From Gossypium raimondii (taxonomy: Eukaryota > Streptophyta > Magnoliopsida > Malvales > Malvaceae), in the NCBI RefSeq assembly GCF_025698545.1, contig NC_068565.1, positions 3,534,001 to 3,598,000 of the forward strand: 64,000 nt of DNA, given 5' to 3'. Positions within the stretch are counted from its first letter, which is position 1; each line of letters opens with the position of its first letter. The translations under genes and the position numbers were made by a program. The notes under the pieces are model-generated. The model was given only the letters and a program-made list of their open reading frames with translations. It was not told the origin of the DNA and searched no databases. Below are positions 1-11,075 of the stretch, piece by piece.

Positions 1-283
1 TTTTCGTAAAAGATTTGTTGGACAGAGAATTTCCCTCCTCTCTCAACCAAAGTGGTGCGATTATGGTTCTCACACTAAAATTCAAAGCCATAATGACCAC
101 ACTGGGAAGGTTAGTTTTTTAATCGGAATGAAAAACTGATATTCAAATTCCCACAAAAAGTAGAGCCACAATCTTGGTTAATAAGATGCCGAGCAAAGCA
201 AGCACAGGGAATAGATTTACAGATGAAGCAAAAGCGGCCATTAGGTGAACAAACAATGGTAGTATTGCTTTTAATTTTGGCAT
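1..283 (-). pseudogene. LRK10L receptor kinase exon 1, frameshifted, cut by window edge
   Basis: Minus-strand copy of the first exon (signal peptide plus start of the GUB_WAK_bind cysteine-rich ectodomain) of the LRK10L kinases found intact at 15456-16207 and 48007-48791. The start MPKLKA is at 283. Compared with the intact copies about one base is missing near 205, after the codons for LFP, so the frame leaves the conserved CFAR segment and ends at a stop shortly after. Downstream of the shift the DNA still matches the ectodomain coding sequence up to position 1. Any remaining exons lie outside the window to the left. Most likely a dead copy; a sequencing error is the alternative. Confidence 0.8.
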
Positions 284-1850
284 GCTAAAATTTTGGGTAG
301 GATTGAAGAACAACAATGGGAGCAAGGAAATATGTAAGAAAACTTTATTGTGAGAGGAAGCATTATTGAGGACTGAAGACCCCAATCAAAGCATATCAGA
401 TTCCAAGAACAGAGCCAGGATTACGTCACCAGGGAGACCAAGGGAGCAAGACTTTTCAATAACAAAAAAATCTTTTGTTTTAAGAATAGAACTTCATAAA
501 TAAAAAAGAAAACTTTTTCTTTTGTAATTTTTAAAAGGTACAAATACCAAAACTTGAATTTAAAAATAGATTTAGAGTTAGTTTCATTTTAAATGAAGTC
601 AATTTAGCATTGAATTGATCATGGATCAGGTTAGGCTGAAACAATATTTAATTCTAAAAAAAGTTTTAAGTCTTAGGCTTGTTTTCGACCCAACTCTCAA
701 GAGCACATTTTTTCTTATTCAAAAATAATAAAATATTTAAAATATTTTTAATTAATATTTTATATATACTTTATAATTAAATTTAAATTTAAAAAAATTT
801 TTTTACTATTTAAATTAAATTTGAATTGAGCCGATCTAGATACGAAAATACTTATCCAAGCCTAACTCAAATTGAATTGAGTTGTATGGGGTCACAGCTG
901 TAGTTTAGCAGAGTTTGTTGAAATTGAAGGTGTGTAAAGTTGAATGATCAGATAGGATTTATGAAAATGAAAACGAAGGTAAGTTTAATTTTGAACTAAT
1001 ATAAGATGTGATTGAAGCCCATTCTTTTACGAACTTTGGGCCCGATTCAGCACCCATTCATTTATTTTAATTCTTGGCACTAAATTTATTTTAATTCTAC
1101 ATACCTTCCGTATTGTTATTTAGGGATAATATAGTTAAGTGCACTTCAGTACATATTTGTTTTGGTCTATTTTCACACCTGAATTTAACTATTAGGTATA
1201 TTTTAATTTTTAAATTGAAAATATGAAAATTTTATGATGCGACTCTATGAGATTGTGCTACATCATCACTTAAAAATTAAAAAGTTATTTATATAAATTT
1301 TTAGAAGATGACGTGGTACAATCTCTAAGTGCCATGTCCATTATTTAATAATCGGATTGGTGGTTAAATCACTCAAACCACTAGTTCTCCATTCAACCAG
1401 TTTGATTAGTTTGATGCCGGACCAACAATAATTAAATAAATCATTAAACATTCATAAAAATCTAAAAACAATAAAAGAAATTTTTGTTAAACCGATTAAT
1501 CATGGTCAACAGTTGGGGTTTTCTCAATTTTCAATTTTACCAATTTCAAGCAATTTCTTATTAAATTGATTCAATTTCTTTGTTCAAACCATCATACCAA
1601 TCGAGTCTCAGTTCAATCACCGATCATTATTCCATGTGAGATATTAAAATAAAAAATTTACCCTCTTTCAAATCACTTGTAACAAAACTCTAAAAATTCG
1701 GGATAAAACACAAAAATTTAAGATCCCAAATAAAATAAACGCATTAAAAATATTATTTGTACAGTAGTAATGCAGCCAATTAGTCTAGATATGTTTCAAA
1801 TCAATTGGTTTGATTCAATACAAAGCCTAAATTATAGTAAATTTTATTTG
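284..1850. repeat. Duplicated upstream flank of an LRK10L unit
   Basis: Non-coding DNA that recurs, diverged, upstream of the other copies at 16240-18800 and 48830-50640. Shared landmarks include a segment starting near 610 with a block resembling a hAT-type terminal repeat (ATGGATCAGGTT), a run around 1130-1330 (dry reading 'tagttaagtgcacttcagtac'-like), and a final block near 1635-1850. No gene is seen in it. It shows that the duplicated unit extends well upstream of exon 1. Confidence 0.75.
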
Positions 1851-2600
1851 CTCGATTAATAGAATTTATTTAAAAAGAGCCAAATGAAAACCACTATACA
1901 ACTTTATGAAGTCGGCAACACATCCAACACTCAAAGCACAAAGAAACTAGATGTCAACAATAAAACAATAATGCCAACATTCTCAAACATGTCAACAAAA
2001 ATATTCTAAAAAAAAGGAAATAGGACATCCCACCTGGAGTGTTGAAATTCTTGGACTCAGTCGTTATAACAACAAAAAAGGAAATAAGACATCCAACATT
2101 CTCATCACAATGCATTTTCCTCTTACTCACCAACAACCTCTGCAGTGCGATAACACAATTAGAGGCTATTGTGATAGCAACTTTTATAAATATTCAAAAA
2201 TTAACTTTTAAACACATCTTGTCTTAATATAAGGTAAAGGGTTGATTCAAACATAAAAATTTTAACCAATTCATCTCACCTCAATTCAATTGATCACATA
2301 ACTAAATTGATACGAAAATCTATTCATACAATGTACATTTAATTTATATATGATTTCAATTATGGTTTAAATTTAAATATTTTTAACAAAAATTTTAAAT
2401 ATTTAATATTGAACAAATAGTCAAATTTCAAAATTATGAACAATAACTTAACACATAGGTAAAAGTTTTTTTTACTTAATAATATTATTAGCAATCGGAC
2501 ATTATTAAATTGTATATGAAAATAATTAAGCTTAAAATTAAAATTTAAAGGTAATATCATTGTGAAATTTACTCAAATTTTATAATATAGTTATTTATGT
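1840..2600. repeat. Duplicated downstream flank of an LRK10L unit
   Basis: This module contains the landmark AATAATGCCAACATTCTCAA and recurs at 4840-5530, around 30850-30883 with 36355-36850 (split by a solo LTR), and at 44340-45100. In the intact gene at 45155 it lies directly downstream of the kinase exon. Here no kinase exon follows on its right, so the coding part of this unit has been lost or replaced by the LTR fragment starting near 2629. Small open frames inside it are chance. Confidence 0.75.
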
Positions 2601-2628
2601 ACATATGTGACACACATAATAAGATAAT

Positions 2629-3560
2629 TATAACACTCCTAACTCGTATCTATCACTGAAACAAGGTTACGGAGCATTACCAGAGTTTACAAATCAAATA
2701 AACAGACATTTCAAACATTTCATATCATATAATATTCATGTCAGAAATCAATCGAAAACAAATATATTGTCATTTATACGAGCCCTCGAGGCCCAAAATA
2801 TGCGATAGAAACAAGTTGGGATACTCAAAGAATTTTTTAGAAAACATTGAAATTTTTCAAAGTTGTAAGGTCACACGCCCATATGGGCATTGAAATAGGG
2901 GCATACGGCCGTGTCCGGCCTCGTGTCTCGTGCTCGTGTAACTCTCGACTTGGGTCACACGGCCAAGCCACACACTCGTGTACTAGGCCGTGTGAGCATC
3001 TTGACTTGCATTATTAAGAAGATATAGGGGCACACGAGTGCCACATAGCCGTGTGTCACATACGGTTGAGACACACGCCCATGTCCCTACTATAGGTGTC
3101 CATGGGCGGGTGGTCTGCCCGACCCGACGGCCCGCCTGAAATATGGGAGGGTTCGGGCAAAATATAGGCCCAAATATGGGTTTAGGGAAAAAATGAGGCC
3201 GCCGGCCCGGGCACCACTTTTTGGCCGGGCCCGCCCAATATAATAAATATTTATTTTTTATTCTTTCAATTTTAAAATATTTTAAAATACTTTTTTAATT
3301 TTTATTTTAAAATAATTTTTGGTGTTTATTAAAAATGGGCGGGCGGACTTGGGCTTAGGAATTTTTCTTGGGCGGGCTGGACAAAATTTTATGCCCATAT
3401 TCCAGCTAGATCGGGCCTAGGCCTAGGTCACGGGCAAAAAATTTCAGGCCCAGCCCGCCCATGGACACCTCTAGTCTCTACCGTGTGGGACGAAAATAAG
3501 CCATTTTCCAAACCATATTTCTCATCCAATTTGATACTAACCTAAACACAACAATTTGCA
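2629..3560. mobile_element. Ty3/gypsy-type LTR fragment, interrupted by a MITE
   Basis: The left end (TAACACTCCTAACTCGTATC near 2632) is a decayed version of the terminus seen, inverted, at 27319 (TGTAACACCCCTAACCCG). The body is rich in CACACGGCC/CCGTGTG-type words, a feature I associate with cotton gypsy LTRs (recollection, not checked). It is broken at 3091-3473 by a hAT MITE. No second end or target duplication was found, so it is a fragment. Confidence 0.6.
3091..3473. mobile_element. hAT-type MITE, 383 bp
   Basis: Terminal inverted repeats of about 20 bp: the left end reads TATAGGTGTCCATGGGCGGG and the right end, reversed, TAGAGGTGTCCATGGGCGGG (one mismatch). Flanks are GTCCCTAC (3083-3090) and GTCTCTAC (3474-3481), an 8-bp target duplication with one mismatch, as expected for hAT transposition. 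The interior is GC-rich at both ends and AT-rich in the middle, with no coding capacity, so it is non-autonomous. It sits in the gypsy LTR fragment and is therefore younger than it. Confidence 0.85.
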
Positions 3561-3589
3561 TATAACCAAGTCATACTAAATTAGAAATG

Positions 3590-4060
3590 CTTTTTAGTTT
3601 TTAGTTTTTTTCATTTGATTGTTAGATTTTCATAAATTTTAGATGCAAAATCATGATACTTGATTAGTATCATAAAATTTAATTGTGAAAAAAAAAGTAA
3701 CATAAAATAAAAGAATAAAAAAACAAAGATAGATGTTGTAACTAAAAATTCGAGTCTGACACTTAAAATGCAAACTGAAATTATTAAAGGAACAGACACA
3801 TCTTTAAACCAAACTTTGTAATAGAAACACCCACCCATCTTATATCTTTAAACCAAACTTACACTAGTTTGGTGCACCAAACTTCCCATTTCTATTTGGG
3901 ATATCAATGGAAACACCCACCCATCAGTCTGATGCACACCAAACTAGTCTTTAGCTTTAATTGGGATTAATATTTTATTTTTGATCAATTTTTTACACTT
4001 TTTTTTTTTTGGGAAACACCTCAATCAAAGCACATCTGATTTTATAAAAATACTTTTGAT
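3590..4060 (-). pseudogene. LRK10L exon 1 3' end relic plus upstream-flank scrap
   Basis: About 3590-3800 matches intron 1 and the exon 1 donor region of the intact copies (compare 15250-15480), including a segment encoding the KVWFKD end of exon 1. It then jumps at short repeated words (AAACACCCACCCATC occurs twice, near 3824 and 3911) to sequence matching the region upstream of exon 1 (3950-4060 against 16330-16440). Nearly the whole ectodomain exon has been deleted. No function. Confidence 0.65.
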
Positions 4061-4559
4061 TGTTGTGTTCTGTCATACCCGTATCCTTATTTTTAAAAAT
4101 TATCATATCATGCCGTACCCTCATTACATATATGTATTTGTGCTTCATAAGTAGGTTTTAAATGTTATTTTAGAATAATTATATATGTCTTCATTTATTT
4201 TGCATGAGTTTAAAATAATAAAATTTAAATATAGGATATAAGTCCTAATTAATTTGTATAAAAATTATTTAATTAAATTAAATCCAAATCTAAAATCTAA
4301 ATTTTAATTTTAATTATCACAACAATCAACTTAAATTAATTCAAAAGCTTAAATTTGAAAATACATGCGTTTCATTTTAAATGAAGTCTAGCTTAGCACA
4401 GTTAAATATCAAAAGTCTATAAAAGTTGAATCATTAGATTGGATTATATGTGTGCTTCGAGTAATTACTTATTTTGCCTGACTTGAAGCCCATTTTTTTT
4501 GGAATTTCGAGTCTCTTTAGTTACTTTTTGAATATTAAATATTACAATTATTTAAATTT

Positions 4560-5634
4560 ATTTTTTTATCAAAAATATTTTTTTTTAGAATAAAACTTCA
4601 TAAATCAAAAAGATCCTAAGTCACAACGTATCACTAAGTCACAATGCATCAGGCTTACACTAATACACCTAGTACCGATTCTTAGTTATGTCTTTGAAAT
4701 ATCTTCATAAAAGCATGTGCTAAAACTTTTAGATTCTAAACAAATTCGATTGTCTCAATTTTATTTATTTAAAATCAAAATTATATATATATATATTTAT
4801 TTAGCTCATTTAAATGATATTTATTTAAAATGAATTAAATGAGAATCATTAAACAATTTTATAAAGTTGACAACACATCTAATATTTAAAGCACAAAAAA
4901 TTCGATATGTCAATTACAACAAAACAATAATACCAACATTCTCAAATACGGCAACAAAATTGTTCTAAAACAAAAGATAAGGCATCGCAACTAGAATGTA
5001 CAAATATTTGGATTCAATCATTATAACAACAAAAAAGGAAACAAAACATCAAACATCCTCATCACAATGGATTCTTCGGTGACTCGCCAACAACCTCTGC
5101 AATGCAATAATACAAAAGGAGGTTATTGTGATAGCAACTCTTACAATTATTCAGAAATTAACTTTTAGATGCACTCAATCTAAGGCAAAGGGTTTATCCA
5201 AACATGAAAATTTTAACCAACTTAATTCAATTCAATTCAACTCAAACCTCAATCTATCTATGTAGTTTACTTTTAATTTATATATAATTTCGATTATGGT
5301 TTAAATTTAAATATTTTTTGACAAAAATATAAATAGAACAAATAGTGATATTAATGAAAATTTGTAATTATGAACAATAACTTAACGCATAGGTAAAAGC
5401 TTTTTCTTTAACTGAATAATATTATTAGCAATAGTACATTATTAATTGTATGTGAAAATAATGAAGCTTAAAATTAAAATTTAAAGATAATATCATTGTC
5501 AAATTTACTCAAAATTTATTTTTAACTATAGTTATCTATGTACATATGTGACACACATAATAAGATACTTATATATAATAATAATAATAATAAGGCAAAA
5601 TAATACAAAACCAAAAGGTAAGACAATGAAGTGA
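4560..5634. repeat. Downstream flank module of a decayed LRK10L unit
   Basis: Same module as 1840-2600 and 44340-45150, including the AACAATAATACCAACATTCT landmark near 4925 and the block after 5520 preceding the kinase stop. It carries a short ATA trinucleotide run near 5575-5593. No gene is seen. Confidence 0.7.
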
Positions 5635-5700
5635 AATATTTCTAACCTTATGCAATATTTGAAATTGTTATAATAACAGTATCCAACGAAAATTAGACAT
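5635..5700 (-). pseudogene. Relic of LRK10L kinase exon C-terminus
   Basis: The stretch matches the last codons of the intact kinase exon (compare 45150-45205: tail encoding TVTITSSN-like residues). Homology then stops abruptly; the rest of the kinase exon is gone and unrelated AT-rich DNA follows to about 6540. The flank module to its left shows it is the end of a once complete unit. Confidence 0.6.
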
Positions 5701-6560
5701 CAATGTAATGATTACGTAAAACTTAAATCCAATTGTTACATAATATGAAAAATAAAATAATTATATTATGTAAATAGATCATTCCTGATTACAATGAATA
5801 ATAATCCTTACAAAAAAATTAATAATTCAAAACTATAAACAATAATTTATAAACGATATTAAAATAAAAATATTAGAATTTTAATATACAAAATTTATAT
5901 AGAAATATTTTTGAAGTTTTACATCAATTTAAAAAATTGAAATTGGTAAACGTCCACACTTCAAAAATCATTTTGATTTTATCCTTGTTAATAATTTTCT
6001 ATCGATTTACAAAAAATAATAATGAAAATACAGACAATATCTCACAAAAACATTTTGTATTAAAATAAAGATTTAATTCTTGTTTTCAAATCAGAACGGG
6101 TTTGTTTGATCAAATACCATTAAAGTATCGGTTCAAAGAGAGGTAAAATTTGATTGACTCGTGAGTCAAGATGAACTAGTTGAATCAATTTAAAATCAAT
6201 TGAATAGATGATTGAATCAGTTGAACTATATTTTATAATTTTAATAATTTTTAATTATTTAATTTGAACCAGATTTAATTAAATGGTTTGACTAGTTTGG
6301 CCAAGGTTGCTCAAATGGAACTAAACAGATTAGTCATATCAATTAAATTGAAACTTATATAGTGTTGATTCAAAAATAAAATATTGAATCAATTAATTTG
6401 AGAACTGATACAAACCTATTGAACCAAATAAAAAATTAATTAAACTTAATTTTAGTATTTTTATTTTAATAATTTATTTAATCATTAAGATTAATTAGAA
6501 CAATGAACCAATGATTTAAATTTCGTCATAATCTAATTCTAAAATTGTGGATTTGACCGC
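5701..6560. other. AT-rich intergenic DNA, nothing identified
   Basis: No open frame, terminal repeat or recognisable element. Repeated words of the TTGAATCAATT/AACCAGTTTGAC type resemble dispersed sequence also found at 1380-1620 and 17580-17880. Confidence 0.5.
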
Positions 6561-7237
6561 TCCCAAATTTCCTTCGCTTTCTCTCTCTCTCTGTTCTTCA
6601 ACATCGTGTTTAGATCCGTCCTCCCATCCTTGAAAGATTCCGTCTTTGACCCTTCTTCGTTGAATCTATCAAACAAATTAGGGTTCCGATCTGTTACTTG
6701 TTGTGTTCGTTTAAAAAAATTTTCTTTGCCTCAAAATTTCATCTTCAGAAAAGAAAAAAAGAGAGAGAGAGAGAGAGTTTTCGATTTTCCTTGATTTTGC
6801 TTGAGATTTATGTTCTAATCTGAAATTCATTACCTTAATGATTTGCTATATCGGTTCGATCTCCATTACGATTGCTTGATTTTGTATCGGATTTGGGGTT
6901 AAATCCAAGCTTGGGCGTTTTTACATTAAATCAGTAACCATCGGCCCAAACTCTACGCCTCTTTCTATCTGGAAAATTTTTACATTAAAACAAACGGAGT
7001 TTGAAAGTTAAAAATTGACATTCCATTGAGTTTAAGTTTGAAAGTTTGGCTCAACTCACCGATTACACCCGCTTACATGAAGTAGAAGCCCTTATTACAT
7101 CGATACATCTGTGTGTGTGTGTGTTTTCCGCTTCCTCTTCTTTCTTTTGGCCCTTTTTTATTTTTCTCAAAAATCCTCACCTACAGCTTACTCCATTCCC
7201 TGACATTTTCTCTTAAAATTACACTGAAAAAGCTCAC
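6561..7237 (+). promoter_or_regulatory. Probable promoter and 5' leader of the mTERF gene
   Basis: Pyrimidine-rich tracts (CTTTCTCTCTCTCTCTG near 6578), a GA microsatellite near 6758-6778 and a GT run near 7109-7124 precede the mTERF start. C/T-rich leaders and GA repeats are common around plant transcription starts. A 5' UTR intron is possible (candidate donors after 6780) but I cannot fix one. No competing coding exon is evident. Confidence 0.4.
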
Positions 7238-8356
7238 ATGTTCCCCAAACTTCATCTATTACTCAAGTTTCGATTCCTTGTCTCCGCATCGAACCGCCAG
7301 TCAAACTCTGTTTTTCGAATTACCACCACCTATTCGACGATATGCCCAAACCAAGTTGAAAGCCCGAATGAAGAAGCTATAGAGCATCCGAGAGACTCCA
7401 TCGAGATTTTCAAGCAATGGGGTTGCTGTGAAAACGATTTGTTGAAGATCTTTTCACGCCAACCTTCTTTGCGCAACGCTCAAGCTACTTCCCTTTTATC
7501 CAAACTCAACTTGCTGAGTAGCTTGGGACTCAGCGGTTCCGACATTGTCAAGATGGTCAATTGTCGTCCTCGTTTCTTTTGTTCTCGTATCAATAATTGC
7601 TTCGACGAGCGGATTGAGTTCCTAATTAACCTGTTCGGGTCGCGAGAAATGCTTCGTAAAGCACTTGTTAGGAACCCTTCACTCTTGACCTATGATTTTC
7701 ACAATACCATGAAACCAGTCATTGCATTGTACGAAGAGATTGGCATTAGTGGAAGTGATTTGATTGCTATGCTCATCTCACGTCCCACATTGATCCCAAG
7801 GACTTCTTTCAATGAGGAGAAGATGGAATACATAAAGAAAACAAGGGTTTCAAAAGGTTCCAAAATGTACAAGTACGTAGTTTCACTCATCGGAATATCG
7901 CGGATCGAGACTATACGTGAAAAGGTGACTAACTTGGAGAAATTCGGATGTTCAGAGGAAGAGATTTGGAGTTTGTTGGGACGTTCTCCTCTTATTTTGA
8001 CACTCTCGGTTGATAAGGTTCAAAGGAACATGACATTTGTTTTGGGAACCATGAAGCTGTCTCCAAGAGTGGTTCTTGAGCACCCGTTTTTGTTGTTCAG
8101 CAACCTCGAAGCCGTATTGAAACCGCGGATATCGTTGGCTCGGAAACTAAAGGAAATGGAGCTTGATCCGCAGATTAAAGGATCGATCATGTTGACAGCA
8201 TTGAGGATGACGGAAAATCGATTCTTGAATGTGTTTATTAAATGCCATCCACAAGATGTGGCAAATGAACTCTTGGAGTTCTATAAACATGCCAAAGGTC
8301 TCAAGCCATTGGCCGAATCATCGAAAAAAATACTGCGTAAAGGATTTCCATTTTGA
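7238..8356 (+). CDS. mTERF-family organelle protein, single exon
   Basis: Uninterrupted 372-residue frame. The N-terminus is Arg/Ser-rich with few acidic residues, like a mitochondrial or plastid transit peptide. From about residue 55 on there are repeated ~30-residue helical motifs with the mTERF pattern of a hydrophobic helix followed by Pro (for example the RNPSLL, SRPTLIP, GRSPLIL and EHPFLL segments). mTERF proteins bind organelle nucleic acids and act in transcription, splicing or ribosome assembly. The intronless form and ~370-residue length are typical of the plant subfamily with many tandem copies. The start chosen is the first Met in frame; it lies inside a longer overlapping open stretch in another frame that is chance. 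The specific family member cannot be decided from sequence alone. Confidence 0.92.
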   Translation: MFPKLHLLLKFRFLVSASNRQSNSVFRITTTYSTICPNQVESPNEEAIEHPRDSIEIFKQWGCCENDLLKIFSRQPSLRNAQATSLLSKLNLLSSLGLSGSDIVKMVNCRPRFFCSRINNCFDERIEFLINLFGSREMLRKALVRNPSLLTYDFHNTMKPVIALYEEIGISGSDLIAMLISRPTLIPRTSFNEEKMEYIKKTRVSKGSKMYKYVVSLIGISRIETIREKVTNLEKFGCSEEEIWSLLGRSPLILTLSVDKVQRNMTFVLGTMKLSPRVVLEHPFLLFSNLEAVLKPRISLARKLKEMELDPQIKGSIMLTALRMTENRFLNVFIKCHPQDVANELLEFYKHAKGLKPLAESSKKILRKGFPF

Positions 8357-9066
8357 ACATTTTCGTTTGTTTGTTTGGTGCTGTCTTCGTTTTCTTTTTG
8401 TTCATCCATGTCAAGGGATATTTCGGTTAAATTTTCAGATTTATAACTTTTATTCTCGAAGGGATAATGTGAGACTCAAAATTTTGGGATATAAAAAGGG
8501 ATGCCTCTTCGTGTTTCATTGGTGTTCTCTCTCTGCCTATATCCCTTGTACTCCTCGTGATGAAGAGTTGAAATTTTTTCTATGTATAATTGGCTGGAGG
8601 GAATATAGATTATGAAACTCCACCATTATTAACTTTGTACGCTCAATTGGCACCGGTTAAAGCGTGTTTAAAGGCGTATTTTCTTTTTATTTAAGAGTTT
8701 AAAAGAGATTATGATTTGTGAACAATAATTTTTAAGGTAAATCTAATTCTATATATTTTGACCGATGATTATTTTTATCCTTAAGGTAAATTTGTGTTAA
8801 TTTTGGTTTGGATGATGTTTATTATTTTATTAATTACTTTTCAACACGGATAAAATCTTGCACCAATTAAAATTCATATATTATTATTAATAAAAGATAA
8901 ATAAACAAATTAAATCTTTTAAATGTCTTTTATAAATTAGTTTCTTATTTATTTTAAAGTTTATTAAATAATATTATTTTATTTTATAACTAATGTAAAG
9001 TAATATATAAGGTAAAATAATATAAAGCTAAAATGAAGTGAAATGTTTCTAACCTCGTACAATATT
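8357..9066. other. 3' UTR of mTERF gene and short flank
   Basis: About 8357-8640 is probably 3' UTR. From about 8980 the DNA matches the sequence just downstream of the kinase stop of other LRK10L copies (compare 45090-45154), so the duplication edge lies between about 8640 and 8980. Confidence 0.45.
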
Positions 9067-9665
9067 TCAACTTGTTGTAATACCAGTATCCAGTGATTTA
9101 CTTGACTCGTCATTAGAGTTCTCACAACTATGAACCTCCATTGATGTTTCAAGAGGAAGTTGATGGAATGGCTTAGGAGGCATCTCAAGGAGTTTAACAT
9201 CAGATTCAAGCATCTTCAAGACCTTATTCATTGAAGGACGATCAGAAGGAAGTAATTGTATACACCAAAAGGCTGTTATTATCATTTTCTTTATTATTAC
9301 TTTTTCATCGTCAGAAACATCTCCAAACTACAAGTCCTCTCCTTGATCCAATCGGTCATAAATCCAAGATGGAAAATATATTTGACTAGTGTGGTCAGCA
9401 AATGCATTCACATTCTTTCTCCTTCCAACTATTTCCATCAATAACATTCCAAAACTATAAACATCGGCTTTGTATGAGATGCCTCCAAGATTTTTGTAAA
9501 CCAATTCAGGAGCAATATATCCTATTGTTCCTCGTGCTGCAATGAGAGAGACAATGCTATCATCTACTGAATACAATTTAGCAAGGCCAAAATCGAAAAC
9601 TTTTGGATTAAAATTCTCATCAAGAAGAATATTGTGTGGCTAGTTATCAAAATGTAGAACTTACC
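9067..9665 (-). pseudogene. LRK10L kinase exon, 5'-truncated with a nonsense codon
   Basis: The minus strand encodes the C-terminal half of the kinase: subdomains from near the DFG region (changed to DFSKF-like by a G-to-A type difference), the GTIGYIAPE activation-loop end, the [12 protein letters not shown] segment and the [12 protein letters not shown] tail. A TAG stop interrupts the frame after GEDL (near 9330), and the glycine loop, catalytic lysine and HFD loop are missing. At about 9663 the exon is joined directly to DNA that normally lies far upstream of exon 1 (CCCAAAAGCTCGTTTTTTAT), so a deletion removed the gene's 5' half. Confidence 0.9.
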
Positions 9666-10128
9666 CAAAAGCTCGTTTTTTATTCGAAAATATTAATAAT
9701 GTTTTTAATTGATATTTTACATATTTCTATAATTAAATTTAAATTTTAAAATTTTTGTATTATTTAAATTAAAATAAAAATATTTATCCAAGCCTAACCC
9801 AAATCGAGTTGGGCCGGGTGGGCGATCCGGTCATGATAGGAAAGGAAAAAAAGGAAAGACGAAGCCTAAACAGGCAGTGTGCAGCCCACTAAATTTATTT
9901 TAATTCTACATACATTCCATATTATTATTTAGGGATAATATAATTTTTGACCCCTAATCTTGATAGTTAGGTGGACTTTAGTACATATGTCTTTTTTGTT
10001 CTACTTTGACACTTGAACTTCACGATTAAGTATATTTTGGTTCCTAAACTTGAAAAATTTGAAAGTTTTATGATGCAACTCTCTGAGATTGTGTTACATC
10101 ATCACTTAAAAATTAAAATATATATATT
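9666..10128. repeat. LRK10L upstream flank
   Basis: Matches 17068-17525 and 49585-50020, including GGCCGGGTGGGCGATCCGGT near 9812 and the block that ends in ATCATCACTTAAAAATTAAA. No gene. Confidence 0.75.
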
Positions 10129-10628
10129 TATATATCATCTATTGAGCCTGCCCAATCATTGTCAACAAAACCAAGGAGCTTCATGCTGTCAACCTTGATA
10201 AACATCATCCCAAAGCTTAGAGTACCTTTGATGTACCTGATAACTCTCTTGCCAGCTTGAAAATGGCTCACATTGCAGCAATGCATGAACCTGGACAGGA
10301 GGCTGACTGCAAACATTATGTCTGGTCTTGTGGCTGTCAAGTACAGAAGGATACCTTCTCGAAATCACCCTGGCTGGTCAACTTTTCTCCAATAGCAACT
10401 GGTGTGCTAGTTGCTTTACTGTTCAACATGGAGAACCTGTTTAGAATTTTCAAGGCAAAAGCCTTTTGGCTTGGGAAAATCCCTTGTTTATTCTGAGATA
10501 CTTCCATACCAAGGAAATAGGTCATTTCTCCTAAGTCTGACATCTCAAACATGCTCTCCATTTTTCCTTTAAAGTCTGTCAACATAGCATTGTTACTTCC
10601 TGTCACTAGCAAATCATCCACATTGCTT
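10129..10628 (-). mobile_element. Ty1/copia reverse transcriptase-RNase H fragment
   Basis: The minus strand encodes the end of a copia reverse transcriptase (VDDLLVTGSN, DLGEMTYFLGMEV, KILNRFSM) followed by the RNase H entry (TATRPDIMFAVSLLSRFMHC). The two pieces are nearly contiguous. No LTR, primer site or target duplication flanks it; each edge abuts LRK10L-related DNA, so it looks like filler captured at a rearrangement and not a transposition. It is a different copia lineage from the element at 22269-29847. Confidence 0.9.
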
Positions 10629-11075
10629 TTTCATCGTCAGAAGGCAATAATTGTATACACCAAAAGGTTGTTATTATCATCTTCTTCACCATTGCTTTTT
10701 CATCGTCAGAAACATCTCTTAACTCCATGTCCCCTCCTTGATCCAATCTGTCATCAATCCATGATGGAAAATATATCTGACTAGTGTCGTCAACAAAAGC
10801 ATTTTCATTCTTTCTCCTTCCTATCATTTCCATCAATAACATTCTAAAACTATAAATACCGGCTTTGTATGAGATGCCTCCAAGATTTTTGTAAACCAAT
10901 TCAAGAGCAATATATTCTATTGTTCCTCGTGCCACAGTGAGAGAGACAATGCTATCATCTATAGAAAACAATTTAGCAAGATCAAAATCGAAAACTTTTA
11001 AATTATAATTCTCATCAAGAAGAATATTGTGTGGTTTAATACCAAAATCAAAAACTTTTGGATTATGTTGATAAG
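10622..11075 (-). pseudogene. LRK10L kinase fragment with terminal mini-duplications
   Basis: The minus strand encodes the middle of the kinase (activation loop [46 protein letters not shown]) with substitutions of conserved residues (APE changed to ALE). At its left edge a ~20-base copy of the SDDEKAM coding stretch is repeated after LLPS and runs into the copia fragment. At its right edge (10985-11065) a short stretch around ACTTTTGGATTA is duplicated. The catalytic core N-lobe is absent. Non-functional. Confidence 0.9.

Noticed and set aside
6606-6794. 62-codon frame considered as a first coding exon of the mTERF gene
   Set aside because: It includes a GA microsatellite, has no splice link to the mTERF frame, and the mTERF N-terminus already looks like a complete transit peptide.
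8229-8615. 128-codon plus-strand frame overlapping the mTERF end
   Set aside because: It overlaps the mTERF coding sequence in another frame and runs into its 3' UTR; no domain seen.
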